A DNA stretch of 64,000 nucleotides from Dictyobacter vulcani (GCF_008974265.1 NZ_BKZW01000001.1:310001-374000), one strand, 5' to 3'; counted from the stretch's first letter, positions 36,423-45,990 are shown. Numbers and translations: made by a program. The notes: generated by a model from the sequence alone, not told the origin.

Positions 36423-37542
36423 ATCATCCCATCGGTATAACCACAGGCCTGGCTGGAGCTACCTCCTCTTGCTGGGCCTTATGCTGTGTCTGACAGCTTG
36501 CAGAGATAATCCTCCTGACACAAGCCAGTTACGTAGCACCCCACGGGCTCAGGCCACGCAAACCAATGGAACCTTCAAGGAGTATCCTGTGCCGCAGGAT
36601 CGAAGTGGATTGATGCGGCCAGCCGTCGATCACACTGGACGTGTCTGGTTTGGCGAGATGGGACAGAACTATCTGGCGTCATTTGATCCCAAAAGCCACG
36701 CATTTGAACAGATCCATCCTCCCCATGGACAGGCTGGTATTATGGGCCTTATCGTTGCGCCAGATGACACCATCTGGTTTGCCGAACAGTATGCGGACTA
36801 TATTGGTCATTATGAGCCACGTACGAAGCACTTCACTACGTACATCCTGCCACCAATAACTACGCCCGATCCGGCTAATCCCAAGCAAACCTTGAGCCTG
36901 CCCAGCGCTCCCAACGAACTGCTGCTGGATCAACAAGGGCATGTCTGGTTTACGGAAATGAATGCTGATGCCATCGGTGAGTTGAATATAAAAACGGGCC
37001 AGTTTACTCATTATCCCCTCTCCAGGCCACGCACCGTCCAAAAACTCAGTCCCTATGGCATTACCTTAGATACACACGGCTTCATCTGGTTCACCCAATC
37101 CGGTGAAAGCAAGCTCGGTCGCCTCGATCCCAGGACAGGCAATATCCATACATATACACCACCTGTATCTGAACAACAGGTCCCTCTCTCTTTGATGGAG
37201 ATCCACAGTGATCCGACAGGGATGATCTGGCTGACAACCTTTAATACCAACAACTTACTACAATTTGATCCGCAAAAAGAGAATTTCACGGCGTATGCCG
37301 CCCCTATCACAGGACATGGCATACAAGGGATCTATGGATTGGTAACCACTTCTCCGGATGATATCTGGGCCACAGTAGCAACCTCCAATGCAATCGCTCA
37401 TTTCACTGTGAAAACAAAAACCTTCACCTACTATCCCATCCCCACCGAAAACTGTACACCACTGGGAATCAGCCAGGGACCAGATAAAAGCTTCTGGTTC
37501 ACGGAATCAGCCACCAATCAAATTGGACAGCTGATTCCATAA
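36403..37542 (+). CDS. Virginiamycin B lyase (Vgb)-like beta-propeller lipoprotein
   Basis: About 379 residues; ATG 36403 is preferred over ATG 36394 because a GGGGATGG site fits it. It overlaps mtaB by 20 nt. The lipoprotein signal ends LMLCLTAC (lipobox, Cys 1 of the mature protein). Seven WF-type blades follow, each with a motif such as GRVWFGEMGQNYLASFDP, DTIWFAEQYADYIGHYEP, GHVWFTEMNADAIGELN, GFIWFTQSGESKLGRLDP and KSFWFTESATNQIGQL. The fold matches streptogramin B lyase/SMP-30-like propellers, but most such extracellular proteins have unknown substrates, so resistance is not implied. Confidence 0.82.
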   Translation: MARTPNKSSHRYNHRPGWSYLLLLGLMLCLTACRDNPPDTSQLRSTPRAQATQTNGTFKEYPVPQDRSGLMRPAVDHTGRVWFGEMGQNYLASFDPKSHAFEQIHPPHGQAGIMGLIVAPDDTIWFAEQYADYIGHYEPRTKHFTTYILPPITTPDPANPKQTLSLPSAPNELLLDQQGHVWFTEMNADAIGELNIKTGQFTHYPLSRPRTVQKLSPYGITLDTHGFIWFTQSGESKLGRLDPRTGNIHTYTPPVSEQQVPLSLMEIHSDPTGMIWLTTFNTNNLLQFDPQKENFTAYAAPITGHGIQGIYGLVTTSPDDIWATVATSNAIAHFTVKTKTFTYYPIPTENCTPLGISQGPDKSFWFTESATNQIGQLIP

Positions 37543-37561
37543 AACATCCAGCATTCAGCGA

Positions 37562-39613
37562 TTATTGCAGGTAAGCAGCGAACCAATCCAGAATATGTTG
37601 CAGACGAATCTGACGTAATTTTGGATGGCCTCCACGTGAGAGGCCATGACTCTGACCCTCAAAGCGGATAAATTTCACCTCGCGTCCCAGCCATTTCAGG
37701 GCCGCAAAAAGTTGCTCTGCCTGCTCGATATTACACCGCAGATCTTGTTCACTATGGATGATCAGCAAGGGTGTGTGGATATTCTGGACATAAGCAATCG
37801 GAGAGTGCTGCATATACGTTTCCAGATTCTCCCAGGGTGTGGTACCCAATACATCACTAGCCAGATCCCAACCAACATCGCTACTACCAAACATGGAGGC
37901 CATATTGCTCACACAACGATCGGTGATCGCAACTTTGAAGCGATCAGAATGACCGACCAGCCAGTTGGTCATAAAACCACCATAACTACCGCCAGTCACC
38001 GCCAGGCGCTGCTCATCAATAGAACCACGGCGAATTACTTCATCCATGCCCAGCATGATATCGATAGAATCCTTCTCACCCCACGCGTTACGCACGGCAT
38101 CGGCAAATTCGTAACCATAGCCAAGACTGCCCCGAGGATTACAATAAAATACAACATAGCCCTGAGCCGTCAATAGTTGCATCTCGTGAAAGAAGCCATA
38201 ACCATAACCCGTATTAGGACCACCATGGATCTCGACAACCAGTGGATATTTCTGGGCAGGATCAAAATTGTGCGGCTTCATGATCCACCCTTCAATCTCC
38301 CAGCCATCGGCTCCAGCATAGGTGATCGGCTCAGGTGTCGAGAGTGATAATTCATTGATCAGCACATCGTTAGCATGCGTGACCCGCCGGAGTTCACTAT
38401 TCGCAGCACTGGACTGCACAAAAATTTCTTGTGGCTGCGTAGCTCCACCAACCAATAAGGCAAATGTTTGCGCAGTATGATCGGCACTGAGATCTCGCAC
38501 GTGCACTTCTCCAGGAGTAAATACTGGTGGCTCAACATTTTCCTCCTGGCTGGATAAAGCAAAGACATGTGAAGCACCACGGTATGTGGCAATTGCATAC
38601 AAAGTCTTTCCATCGGCAGACCAGATGGGAGCCGGCGCTAGATGCTCATCTCCAATATCCGAGTTGGTCCAGTCAGCAAAAGCGCCAATAAATTTACTTG
38701 TCAGGCAGATTGGTGCACTTTGCCGGGCATCGGCTGCGATACGATACAAACGCAACTGTCCAGAAGCATGGATTTTGGGGGCTGCCAGAAACGCCAGGGT
38801 TTGTCCATCTGGCGACCAGGCCAGTGATGAGCAACCAAGCTGACTGTCAGTAAGACAGCGCAAGTCATTATTTTGCAACGTTAGTAAATAGATATCATCG
38901 CCAGGATGCTGCCAGCGATCTTCGTTGTGGTTGGAGGTAAAAGCAATCTGCGTTCCATCTGGCGACCAGACCGCCTCGCCATCATCCCAATCGCCATCGG
39001 TAAGTTGCTGCACCTCGCCACCGGTGCGATTGATCAGGAAAAGATGGGAACGGCGCTCATGAATAAAACCAACTCCATCCAGACGATACCAGAGACGATC
39101 AATAACACGCACTTTCGGCAATGCTTTACCTTCGACGGTCTCTTCATCTTCCGGGCCCACTGGAGCGTTAAATGCCACCTGTGTTCCATCCGGAGACCAG
39201 ACGGGCGATGCTGCTCCATGCGGCATAAAAGTTAGCTGTTGCGCTTCCCCACCATCGGTTGGTAAGATCCAGATTTGCGGTTTCCCTTTGCCCTGCTTTT
39301 TTTGCACAGCAGGATCTTTGCTCAAATCTTCTCCCACGCGTTCGGAGACAAAGGCCAACCAGCGTCCATCGGGAGACCAGTCAGGACTATGAGCATTCGC
39401 AGTGCCGCTGGTAAAACGTCGTGCCTGACCATCTTGTAAAGACGCCACCCAGATAGCTGAATGGTATTCATGCTTCTGCTCATCGATTGTCGTCTCTACA
39501 TAAGCCAGACGCTGACCATCCGGCGAAATACGTGGTCGACTCACAAATTTCAAAGCATACAAATCATCAATGGTAATCGATCGTCCCATAGCTTTTTCAT
39601 CCTCTTTTTCCAC
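37562..39613 (-). CDS. S9-family peptidase (acylaminoacyl-peptidase / prolyl oligopeptidase type)
   Basis: 683 residues. An N-terminal seven-bladed propeller with WDxAP/TolB-like repeats (SPDGQRLAYVET, SPDWSPDGRWLAFVS, SPVWSPDGTQVAF) precedes an alpha/beta hydrolase domain. Catalytic Ser is in TGGSYGGFMTNWL, Asp in HSEQDLRCNIEQ and His in GQSHGLSRGG. No signal peptide, so cytoplasmic. It should cleave short peptides from acylated or proline-containing ends. Convergent with the Vgb-like gene, 19 bp apart. A hairpin lies upstream of the start. Confidence 0.92.
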   Translation of the reverse strand: MEKEDEKAMGRSITIDDLYALKFVSRPRISPDGQRLAYVETTIDEQKHEYHSAIWVASLQDGQARRFTSGTANAHSPDWSPDGRWLAFVSERVGEDLSKDPAVQKKQGKGKPQIWILPTDGGEAQQLTFMPHGAASPVWSPDGTQVAFNAPVGPEDEETVEGKALPKVRVIDRLWYRLDGVGFIHERRSHLFLINRTGGEVQQLTDGDWDDGEAVWSPDGTQIAFTSNHNEDRWQHPGDDIYLLTLQNNDLRCLTDSQLGCSSLAWSPDGQTLAFLAAPKIHASGQLRLYRIAADARQSAPICLTSKFIGAFADWTNSDIGDEHLAPAPIWSADGKTLYAIATYRGASHVFALSSQEENVEPPVFTPGEVHVRDLSADHTAQTFALLVGGATQPQEIFVQSSAANSELRRVTHANDVLINELSLSTPEPITYAGADGWEIEGWIMKPHNFDPAQKYPLVVEIHGGPNTGYGYGFFHEMQLLTAQGYVVFYCNPRGSLGYGYEFADAVRNAWGEKDSIDIMLGMDEVIRRGSIDEQRLAVTGGSYGGFMTNWLVGHSDRFKVAITDRCVSNMASMFGSSDVGWDLASDVLGTTPWENLETYMQHSPIAYVQNIHTPLLIIHSEQDLRCNIEQAEQLFAALKWLGREVKFIRFEGQSHGLSRGGHPKLRQIRLQHILDWFAAYLQ

Positions 39614-39620
39614 AAAATAG

Positions 39621-39673
39621 AATAACCCGTGGAGTCTTTATATTCTCTGTAAAGAATAATACCACGGGTTATT
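39621..39673 (-). terminator. Hairpin between the acidic protein gene and the S9 peptidase gene
   Basis: AATAACCCGTGG (39621-39632) pairs with CCACGGGTTATT (39662-39673), with a second inner stem (TTTA/TAAA). It lies 16 bp after the stop of the leftward upstream gene and 8 bp before the S9 start, so it ends the upstream transcript or attenuates read-through. Confidence 0.6.
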
Positions 39674-39688
39674 GCTATGCTGCTCTAT

Positions 39689-40522
39689 TTAACGGCGACG
39701 ACGGCTACGCCGATCACGCTCTAAGGCAACATCCAGGGTCTCATGCAAACGTTCAAAATCATCAACATCCAGTTGCAGTTCAATGGCAGGAAGATCTTCT
39801 GGCCGGGCACGACCATCCTCAAATAATTGTAGAACCATCACGAGCTCCACCTCATCCAGGCTTAACAAACCATCATCGGTGGGCAATTCTAACGGATTCT
39901 CAGTCGCTTCTTCGTCATCATTCTCCTCAGCGCTATCAGCTCGAGGAATAAACTCAATATTGGTACGAGCACATTTTAAGCGACCAGTGATTTTCAATGC
40001 ATCTGTTGACATCTCTTCAGCAAGTTCACGCACAACCTCCATCATCTGCACAAACGCATCCTGCAACTGTTCCAGAGCATCTTCATCACTATCTGAGTCC
40101 AGTTCTGAGGGTAGATCGCTATGGCTCAGGTTCCCAGTAGTCGTAGCATCTGGTAAGCGTTGTCGTGCCAGTTCGTTCAGTTGTTTAAGGGCCTGGGCGA
40201 ACGCTGGCGAAAACGAACTGCTATCACGTTCAGCAGACTTTACCTCTTCCTCATGTTCTGGTTCATCATGACTCAACACTGGCTTCTTATCATTATCATC
40301 ATCGTCATCATCATCCCCTACATCCAAACCAAGTGCCGCCTCAATCATCAAAATCTGCTGATGAAGTTGCTCAGCCACTTCACGTGGGAAGTACGAAATA
40401 ACACGAGCCTGACGTGATGCCGCCAGTAATTGAAACTGGGGCCAATCCCGGTACCGTTCACGGCCACGCAGATAGCGAACTTCGACTACACCTAGCGTGT
40501 CCAGCCGCAGCGAAATTTCCAT
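39689..40522 (-). CDS. Acidic, low-complexity hypothetical protein
   Basis: 277 residues that I do not assign to a family. Residues 1-65 look like a small folded domain (ISLRLDTLGVVEVRYLRGR ... QILMIEAALGLDV). A seven-Asp run and Glu/Ser-rich linker follow, then a helical segment (about 145-165: EDALEQLQDAFVQMMEVVRELAEEM) and a second acidic stretch. The tail is basic (ERDRRSRRRR). The strong acidic/basic bias suggests a nucleic-acid- or ribosome-associated protein, which is speculation. Expressed leftward with its own terminator. Confidence 0.6.
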   Translation of the reverse strand: MEISLRLDTLGVVEVRYLRGRERYRDWPQFQLLAASRQARVISYFPREVAEQLHQQILMIEAALGLDVGDDDDDDDNDKKPVLSHDEPEHEEEVKSAERDSSSFSPAFAQALKQLNELARQRLPDATTTGNLSHSDLPSELDSDSDEDALEQLQDAFVQMMEVVRELAEEMSTDALKITGRLKCARTNIEFIPRADSAEENDDEEATENPLELPTDDGLLSLDEVELVMVLQLFEDGRARPEDLPAIELQLDVDDFERLHETLDVALERDRRSRRRR

Positions 40523-40946
40523 GACTCCCTCCTCATAAACCGAACGAACCGGCTATTAGATCCATTTGTAAGCTTATAATCTCTTACTTTCATGCCAGAT
40601 AAATCCGCATGAACCAGGAGATAGCTGCTTTCTCTATAAAAAGGAATATAGACCATCTATATACATTACCACCTTAACGCATAGAAATTTCTTACGCCCT
40701 CCCTGGGCTATTAGTTCTCTAGAAGAGATACGCCTCCTTCTAGACTACCTGATAGCCAGGCCGCTGTCATCAGGTCTAATAGAGGACGAAGACGGTGATA
40801 GGCAGATGTAACTTGGATATAGCCTGCTTCAGAATATACGCCATCATCATATCACAATGAATAGGAATTGAGACAATTCTAATGACCAGTTTCCTTCAAT
40901 TAAGAACATCTGGTTGATTCCTCGGGCAGAATAAGACAAAAACATA
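40523..40946. other. Intergenic region upstream of the acidic protein gene
   Basis: About 420 bp without a gene. One small inverted repeat ACCTGAT...ATCAGGT occurs at about 40746-40774. It should contain the promoter of the leftward acidic protein gene. Confidence 0.35.
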
Positions 40947-40990
40947 AAGAGGAGTTCGGGATACTAAAAGCATTATCCCGGACTCCTCTT
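40947..40990 (-). terminator. Terminator at the end of the IS605-type relic
   Basis: AAGAGGAGTTCGGGATA (40947-40963) pairs with TATCCCGGACTCCTCTT (40974-40990) with one mismatch. On the minus strand the stem is followed by TTATGTTTTTG, a T-rich tail. It lies about 18 bp beyond the element's right end and would end a transcript coming from the minus strand. Confidence 0.6.
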
Positions 40991-41004
40991 CTTATTTAAA
41001 GACG

Positions 41005-41415
41005 TTCTTAGTGACACTCCGCACACCCTGAAGGGGCGGCGGCTTCTTGTACTCCTACGTAGTCGGCCCCCTGAGTCGGTGCCTCGTTGAGGCAACTCGT
41101 TGAAGACCGTAGTGGGTGAGGAATACACTCAAGCACAGATCCACACATCTGCTCGCTTGAAGGGCGGTGCCATGCCTGTTCACCGTTTCATGCCGTACCC
41201 GACGGGTGTGCAGCCAACGTCGGGTGTTTGGCGACCTGGAAAGGGTGAACACCTTTCTCTTTCGAAAACTGATGCATGCATCAGTGGGAGGCTTTTCTTG
41301 AACGATTTTGCCTGGCAACACTTCCTAAGGCCGTACAGCCTGTGCTGCCGTGCCTTCGTTGCACCTATGCAGTATAATCCAACCATGCATTCTATGCAAC
41401 AAGCAAGACCCAAAG
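41005..41415 (-). mobile_element. Transposase-less IS200/IS605 (TnpB)-type element with omega-RNA-like right end
   Basis: Read on the minus strand, the right end is AAGAAGCC-GCCGCCCC-TTCA-GGGTGTGCGG-AGTGTCAC, the hairpin-with-TTCA-loop and GTGTCAC terminus typical of TnpB-element right ends, which double as the 3' end of the omega (guide) RNA. The left part has a GTTGCAT...TGCAAC hairpin and a promoter (TTGCAT 41399-41394, 17-bp spacer, TATACT 41376-41371) with GCAACGAAGG after it. Between them, where tnpB should be, only about 300 bp of structured, non-coding sequence remains. I infer an internal deletion derivative; exact ends were not determined. Confidence 0.5.
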
Positions 41416-41426
41416 CCCAGGAGTAA

Positions 41427-41475
41427 CCCGCCTATCCGCCTGGGTTTAAACCACAGCGGCTTGCGGCGGGTTACG
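41427..41475 (-). terminator. Hairpin at the end of the giant membrane protein gene
   Basis: GTAACCCGCC (41427-41436 region) pairs with GGCGGGTTAC (41466-41475), 2 bp past the stop of the leftward gene. The loop also contains CCTGGGTTTAAACC. No T run, so termination is not certain. Confidence 0.45.
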
Positions 41476-41477
41476 CT

Positions 41478-44400
41478 TTAGTCAGCATGCGCCCAGAAAG
41501 CTGCCAGACGGGTACGTACAAGCAGGAGGGTAGTTGCCAGCACAACGAGCAGGATGCCAAGCAGGAAAAGAGCCATGAAGGTGGGAATACCTAGTGATGG
41601 AAGAAACAGGACATGGATCGCAGCTACGATTACTAGCGCCGCCGAACTAAGCACAAAGACACGGATGCGTGTAATAAAGCCAAGCAGCAACAAGAGGATT
41701 GATTCACCCGTGAGTAGAAGTGAAGGAGCAACATTACTATACTGAAAGCTAAGCACGAGGGTCGGACCTAATAATAAGCATGCTCCAGCAATCGAACAAA
41801 GCTGGCCAACATTCTCATGCTCAGCAATCTTCTCGTCGCGGCTAATAAAAGGCGCGATGACGATAAAGTATACAGCCGGCGAGGCACAGAGCAGTGTCAA
41901 TTCAGCCTGACCAAGGGCCCACAATTCCCAACTGATCGTCAATGAACACAGGAATCCCACCACGTAGAACGCTCGATGGCGGTGGGCAGGCTCAGTTTGT
42001 AACCAGCCCCACCAGGCGACCAAAACGGCCAGAACCAGCAGGGAGATTGCTCCAGCATGCGAGATGGCGCCACCATTGAATACGAAAAGGCCAGCAAAGA
42101 AGACTACAAGAAATTGCCCCAGCAGGGGTATAGCTCTGGATACCAGCGTAGCAGGTACAAAGAAGGTCAGAGGTGAACGAATCGACCAGATGTATTGGGT
42201 TGCAAAGAGAGCCAGGAAGAATATGCTCATCAGCTCCAGTTGTCCCCAAAGTGGTATCGACAGGTGCACAATCGTCCATATTGCGAGCAAAGCCACTAGC
42301 ACACTTAATTCCGGAAGTCGCTCCAGGGCCATCACACAGAATGCCAGGATCGTGAACAGGGCGAACATTCCCACCATCACCGGCATCGATAAGTTGGTTC
42401 GCTGCCCCTCACTCCAGACACTGATAATCACAACATCACAAAGTGCCATGACATACCAGATCCAGCCCCAGGATCGTAGAGCGAGGCCAGACGAGAGGCG
42501 CTCCAGGCGTAGAATGATGGCTCCCAGGATACAATAGAGCAGCACACCACTAGTCAAAACGGCGAGTACCAATTGTGTCTGTTGCTGACAATTCACCCCA
42601 CCAATAATTGGTAGCTGAACAAGCCGGGAGCAGGTCACGATAGAGGGTAACAAGAGCATGCCCCAGATAATAAAGAGAGCCACCAGCCACAGTCCTGATT
42701 TCTTACGCTCCAGGAGTGAAATGCTATATGCTGTCAAAGCATAGAAAAAAAGGAACAATGGGATCGCGGCGTAAAATGGTACATTCACGCCTTTAAACAT
42801 ACCCTGGATACCAGTCAGGATGGCGGCAAAGAGGGCTGTTGTATACAGTGGTAAAACATAGCGTATCCGATGATGGCGTTGCTGGCCTATACTTGCGTCA
42901 AAAAAACCAGAGCGCAGTGAGCGCACCCCAACACCTACAACAGCAAAGGTCAATGTTAATACTGGCGGTCGATAAAAGTCTCCCACCACTCCGGCCATAT
43001 AGATAGCCCAGCAAGCCAGGACAACAGATATCCATAAGATGGCTACCTGTAACAGTTCATTGCGTTCAATTACACCAGTTAGATAGACGAGCAGCGCAAA
43101 GAAAAGCAAGGACCATGATGCTGCCTGACTCCATCCCTGCATGGTTCCCTGGATTCCCATCATGAGCGCGGCCCCAATTGCCACTACATACCAGGGTAGG
43201 GCCCACTTCACAGTGGCTAAGCGACGCATTGTGATAGCTAGCAGCAAAGTAACAACAGCCACACCAGTCAACCACCAGTACTGATTACCCGGCATCAACA
43301 GCGCAACCAGACCAAAGAGAGTAGCAATAACCAGTTGCAATCTCCCATCATCAATGGCAGCAGCCACATACCAGACCGATGCCAGCAGGGCTAATTCTAA
43401 TGTAAAGGCGGCAGAGAAAGAGAACCAGTTGCTCAGGATTGCTTGTGGAGCACTATACTCGAGCAAACCAAAGGCGACACCATATAAAACTGCCAGCACA
43501 TATGCTGCCCAGGAACGAGACAAAGCCTTACCATTACCCATTGATAAAGTAGCTGATCGCCGCTTTTCCCAGCGCCCAAAACCGGATGCCAGTAACGGCG
43601 TCAACAAGCTCAAAAGCAAAAAGAGGGAAACTTGATGGGTCAGTGGATACAGGGAGATGAGTGCCAAACCAATGGGTAACAGTAACCAGCCATTCTGCCG
43701 CAGATAATATGCCAGGGCATACGAACTAATAATGTACAGCAGCAGGAGCGCAATCAGGCTTTCTGTCGGAAGACCCAGACCCAGCATGATCGATTCCAGT
43801 GCTACGCACAGAGCCAGGATAGCCAGTGGATACGCCCAGGTATTATGTGTCCATCTATAGACAAAACAGGCAGCCCCGGCCGCTCCCAGCGCGAACCAGC
43901 ATAATCCCCAACTCAGTGGAAGATGGGTTCCCAACAACACCTGGGCATATGCATCATTTAAGATCAGTCCTGCCAGCAATAAAAGCCAGGTCCAGGGAAC
44001 CTGCTCGCGTGTAAGGGATTTCCGCCAGCCAACATGATTGCTAACCACGCCACAAAGGAGCGCGCTACCAACAAACAACGTCACTAACACAACGGGAAAC
44101 CACATACCTGTCACCAGAGAAGAGGTAAACATTAACGGGTACTGGTATGTCTGAAAGAAGAGTTGGAGGATGATAGCTGGATCACTGAGATAAGCCACCA
44201 GGACCACCAGCGCCACTACCAGAATATCTAACTGCTTGACGACAGCTTTGAACGGTCCGCTGCCCTGTAAAAGCTGCCGAGCTATATACCAGTAACAGGC
44301 AGCAAGTATGGTCAGTACGAGTATAAACCCGATAATAGCAACCTGGATCAGAGCAAGTAATGAGCATATCCAGACCAGAAGCAGATACGGGACCAATTGG

Positions 44401-45566
44401 GCCAGCATGTATTTTCTGGTTTGCCAGATATACAAACATACCCAGATTAATAAGACGAATAAAAAAACTGAGCACGAAAAACGTAACTCTCTATCAATCG
44501 TATGAGACAATAATCCAAACAGATAAACGACGAAGGAACCCAGTATTTCTATACAGACACTTACTGCCACAGAAGCATACAACAGGAATAACCCGGGTTT
44601 ACGCAAGAGCTCTCTGCCACTGTTATTACTAGGGGAGGCCGCATGTGCTCGCCGCACAAAGCCAAGCATGGGAAATGCCAGCAACAAGAAGATACAGGGC
44701 CACCAATACACTTGTAGATGGAAGGCTGCAGCAACCGCTACATCGGTAACCGCCAGTGAAACCGCTGCCAGATAACCAAATGGCTGAAAGCGTTGATAGA
44801 TCGCCAATGAACCATAGGCCAGCGTGGCATAGGTCGCCGCGATAGCAATCAACATTGCCGGTGTCAGTTGTATATCACTGACCATGCGATAAAATGAGAA
44901 GCCCACCAGTGGTACTTGTAAGGCAAAAATGGCAGTATAGATGATGGAAACAATGCGCACCTGAGGAAAGCGAAAGGTAATCGCACCAGTTGCGCCAAAG
45001 AAGGCATGTACCCCCAATAAGACCAGAAAAGCAAGCAGAAGATCTGAAGTTGTGGCAATAAAACTTAAAGATCCAACGAGGATCAAAAACGCTCCCAATG
45101 AAGCAACAATATTAATTGATTGATCGGCAAAAAAATCCTGGAATGAAAATGCTGATTTTGCAGCAGGCGCAGACAACGGTCGGGTTTGCGCTCGACGCGG
45201 TGGTGATAAGGGGTTGGAGGCTGGCTCTTGACTAACCGCTGGTGTTGTAAGTTCCCCACCAGTAGACGAGGAAGCTTGTGAAGATATTGGTGATTCTTCA
45301 GCATCCGAGGCTTGTTTTTTTGCTTCAGCAACTGGCTGATTTTGCACCTTACTCAGGTACGACAAACGACGCTGATAGCGGCTCATAAGATCTGAGATAC
45401 TTAGAGCGGCTCCCCCAAAGGTTACCACCCGTCCCAGGTCAAGGAGAGATTGTTCCAAAAAATGCTTTTCTTTGGTAAGCTCCGTCGGATAGCCACAGCG
45501 TGGACAATCCTGACTGCTGGCAATGGATAAACCACAGCAGTCACAATAGGTTACGTATCGTTGCAT
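41478..45566 (-). CDS. Giant polytopic membrane protein with N-terminal zinc ribbon
   Basis: 1362 residues. An N-terminal zinc ribbon (YCDCCGLSIASSQDCPRCGYPTEL, two CxxC pairs) is followed by a helical piece and a Ser/Pro/Ala-rich linker (to about residue 135). The remainder is almost entirely hydrophobic, with roughly 35-40 predicted membrane segments and short loops, no soluble catalytic domain, and few charged residues inside helices. The architecture resembles long DUF2157/DUF2339-like bacterial membrane proteins, but no signature is certain. Leftward single gene; the start at 45566 follows a plausible AGGAG-type site (revcomp of CTCCTTA). Function unknown. Confidence 0.65.
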   Translation of the reverse strand: MQRYVTYCDCCGLSIASSQDCPRCGYPTELTKEKHFLEQSLLDLGRVVTFGGAALSISDLMSRYQRRLSYLSKVQNQPVAEAKKQASDAEESPISSQASSSTGGELTTPAVSQEPASNPLSPPRRAQTRPLSAPAAKSAFSFQDFFADQSINIVASLGAFLILVGSLSFIATTSDLLLAFLVLLGVHAFFGATGAITFRFPQVRIVSIIYTAIFALQVPLVGFSFYRMVSDIQLTPAMLIAIAATYATLAYGSLAIYQRFQPFGYLAAVSLAVTDVAVAAAFHLQVYWWPCIFLLLAFPMLGFVRRAHAASPSNNSGRELLRKPGLFLLYASVAVSVCIEILGSFVVYLFGLLSHTIDRELRFSCSVFLFVLLIWVCLYIWQTRKYMLAQLVPYLLLVWICSLLALIQVAIIGFILVLTILAACYWYIARQLLQGSGPFKAVVKQLDILVVALVVLVAYLSDPAIILQLFFQTYQYPLMFTSSLVTGMWFPVVLVTLFVGSALLCGVVSNHVGWRKSLTREQVPWTWLLLLAGLILNDAYAQVLLGTHLPLSWGLCWFALGAAGAACFVYRWTHNTWAYPLAILALCVALESIMLGLGLPTESLIALLLLYIISSYALAYYLRQNGWLLLPIGLALISLYPLTHQVSLFLLLSLLTPLLASGFGRWEKRRSATLSMGNGKALSRSWAAYVLAVLYGVAFGLLEYSAPQAILSNWFSFSAAFTLELALLASVWYVAAAIDDGRLQLVIATLFGLVALLMPGNQYWWLTGVAVVTLLLAITMRRLATVKWALPWYVVAIGAALMMGIQGTMQGWSQAASWSLLFFALLVYLTGVIERNELLQVAILWISVVLACWAIYMAGVVGDFYRPPVLTLTFAVVGVGVRSLRSGFFDASIGQQRHHRIRYVLPLYTTALFAAILTGIQGMFKGVNVPFYAAIPLFLFFYALTAYSISLLERKKSGLWLVALFIIWGMLLLPSIVTCSRLVQLPIIGGVNCQQQTQLVLAVLTSGVLLYCILGAIILRLERLSSGLALRSWGWIWYVMALCDVVIISVWSEGQRTNLSMPVMVGMFALFTILAFCVMALERLPELSVLVALLAIWTIVHLSIPLWGQLELMSIFFLALFATQYIWSIRSPLTFFVPATLVSRAIPLLGQFLVVFFAGLFVFNGGAISHAGAISLLVLAVLVAWWGWLQTEPAHRHRAFYVVGFLCSLTISWELWALGQAELTLLCASPAVYFIVIAPFISRDEKIAEHENVGQLCSIAGACLLLGPTLVLSFQYSNVAPSLLLTGESILLLLLGFITRIRVFVLSSAALVIVAAIHVLFLPSLGIPTFMALFLLGILLVVLATTLLLVRTRLAAFWAHAD

Positions 45567-45744
45567 ATGCGCTCCTTATGAAAGACCAGCACAGCTATAT
45601 ATTTTCTCAAATACATCTATGTACAGCAGACCAAAATGGCAATATAAGAATGTATCAGTCATGTACGTTATTCGTAGTCTACTCTAGCTGGTATTATACT
45701 CAACAGTGTCACATGCCCCATGTTTTGTCGCCGCTTCTCGATAC

Positions 45745-45773
45745 TTGACAAAAAGCAATAAATAGGTTACGCT
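45745..45773 (+). promoter_or_regulatory. Promoter of the ABC exporter leader
   Basis: TTGACA (45745-45750), a 17-bp spacer and TACGCT (45768-45773). A transcript starting near 45780 would carry the leader peptide frame at 45821 and the attenuator. Confidence 0.5.
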
Positions 45774-45820
45774 TCTTTTACCTAAAAAAGAAATATACAT
45801 CTGGAAACTTCAGGAGTATT

Positions 45821-45940
45821 ATGCAACGTACGACAACCCTCAACTTCTGGCTGGATCTGCGCCACCCCGGTGGGCTGCCTTCCCACGCCCACAGTCGTAC
45901 TATGCCTGTTTATCGGTACTTTTCTTTCAACTTCTGCTAA
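45821..45940 (+). CDS. 39-residue leader peptide of an ABC exporter attenuator
   Basis: ATG 45821 with a CAGGAG site 6 nt upstream. The peptide begins MQRTTTLNFWLDLRHPGG and ends YRYFSFNFC, then TAA. It lies wholly in the leader of the exporter operon. Codons 23-26 overlap the 5' arm of the antiterminator hairpin, so ribosome position would decide which hairpin forms. No similarity to a functional protein is evident. It is too short for automatic gene calling. Confidence 0.6.
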   Translation: MQRTTTLNFWLDLRHPGGLPSHAHSRTMPVYRYFSFNFC

Positions 45941-45990
45941 ACCACTGAACACGACTGTGGACGACCTGATTGAAGTCCATGGTTTTTTTT
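45889..45990 (+). promoter_or_regulatory. Antiterminator/terminator switch upstream of the ABC exporter
   Basis: Antiterminator: CCACAGTCGT (45889-45898) pairs perfectly with ACGACTGTGG (45951-45960). Terminator: ACTGTGGAC (45954-45962) pairs with GTCCATGGT (45975-45983, two G-U pairs), followed by a T8 run ending at 45990. The two structures share 45954-45960 and exclude each other. The intrinsic terminator lies about 105 bp before the exporter start, the standard layout of translation-controlled attenuation. Confidence 0.65.

Noticed and set aside
36403-37542. Streptogramin B resistance gene
   Set aside because: The propeller fold fits Vgb-like proteins, but it is a lipoprotein and most such homologues are not lyases of streptogramins, so no resistance function is claimed.
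41055-41321. An 88-codon minus-strand frame in the IS605-type relic
   Set aside because: No TnpB or other protein motifs; the sequence is better explained as structured RNA.
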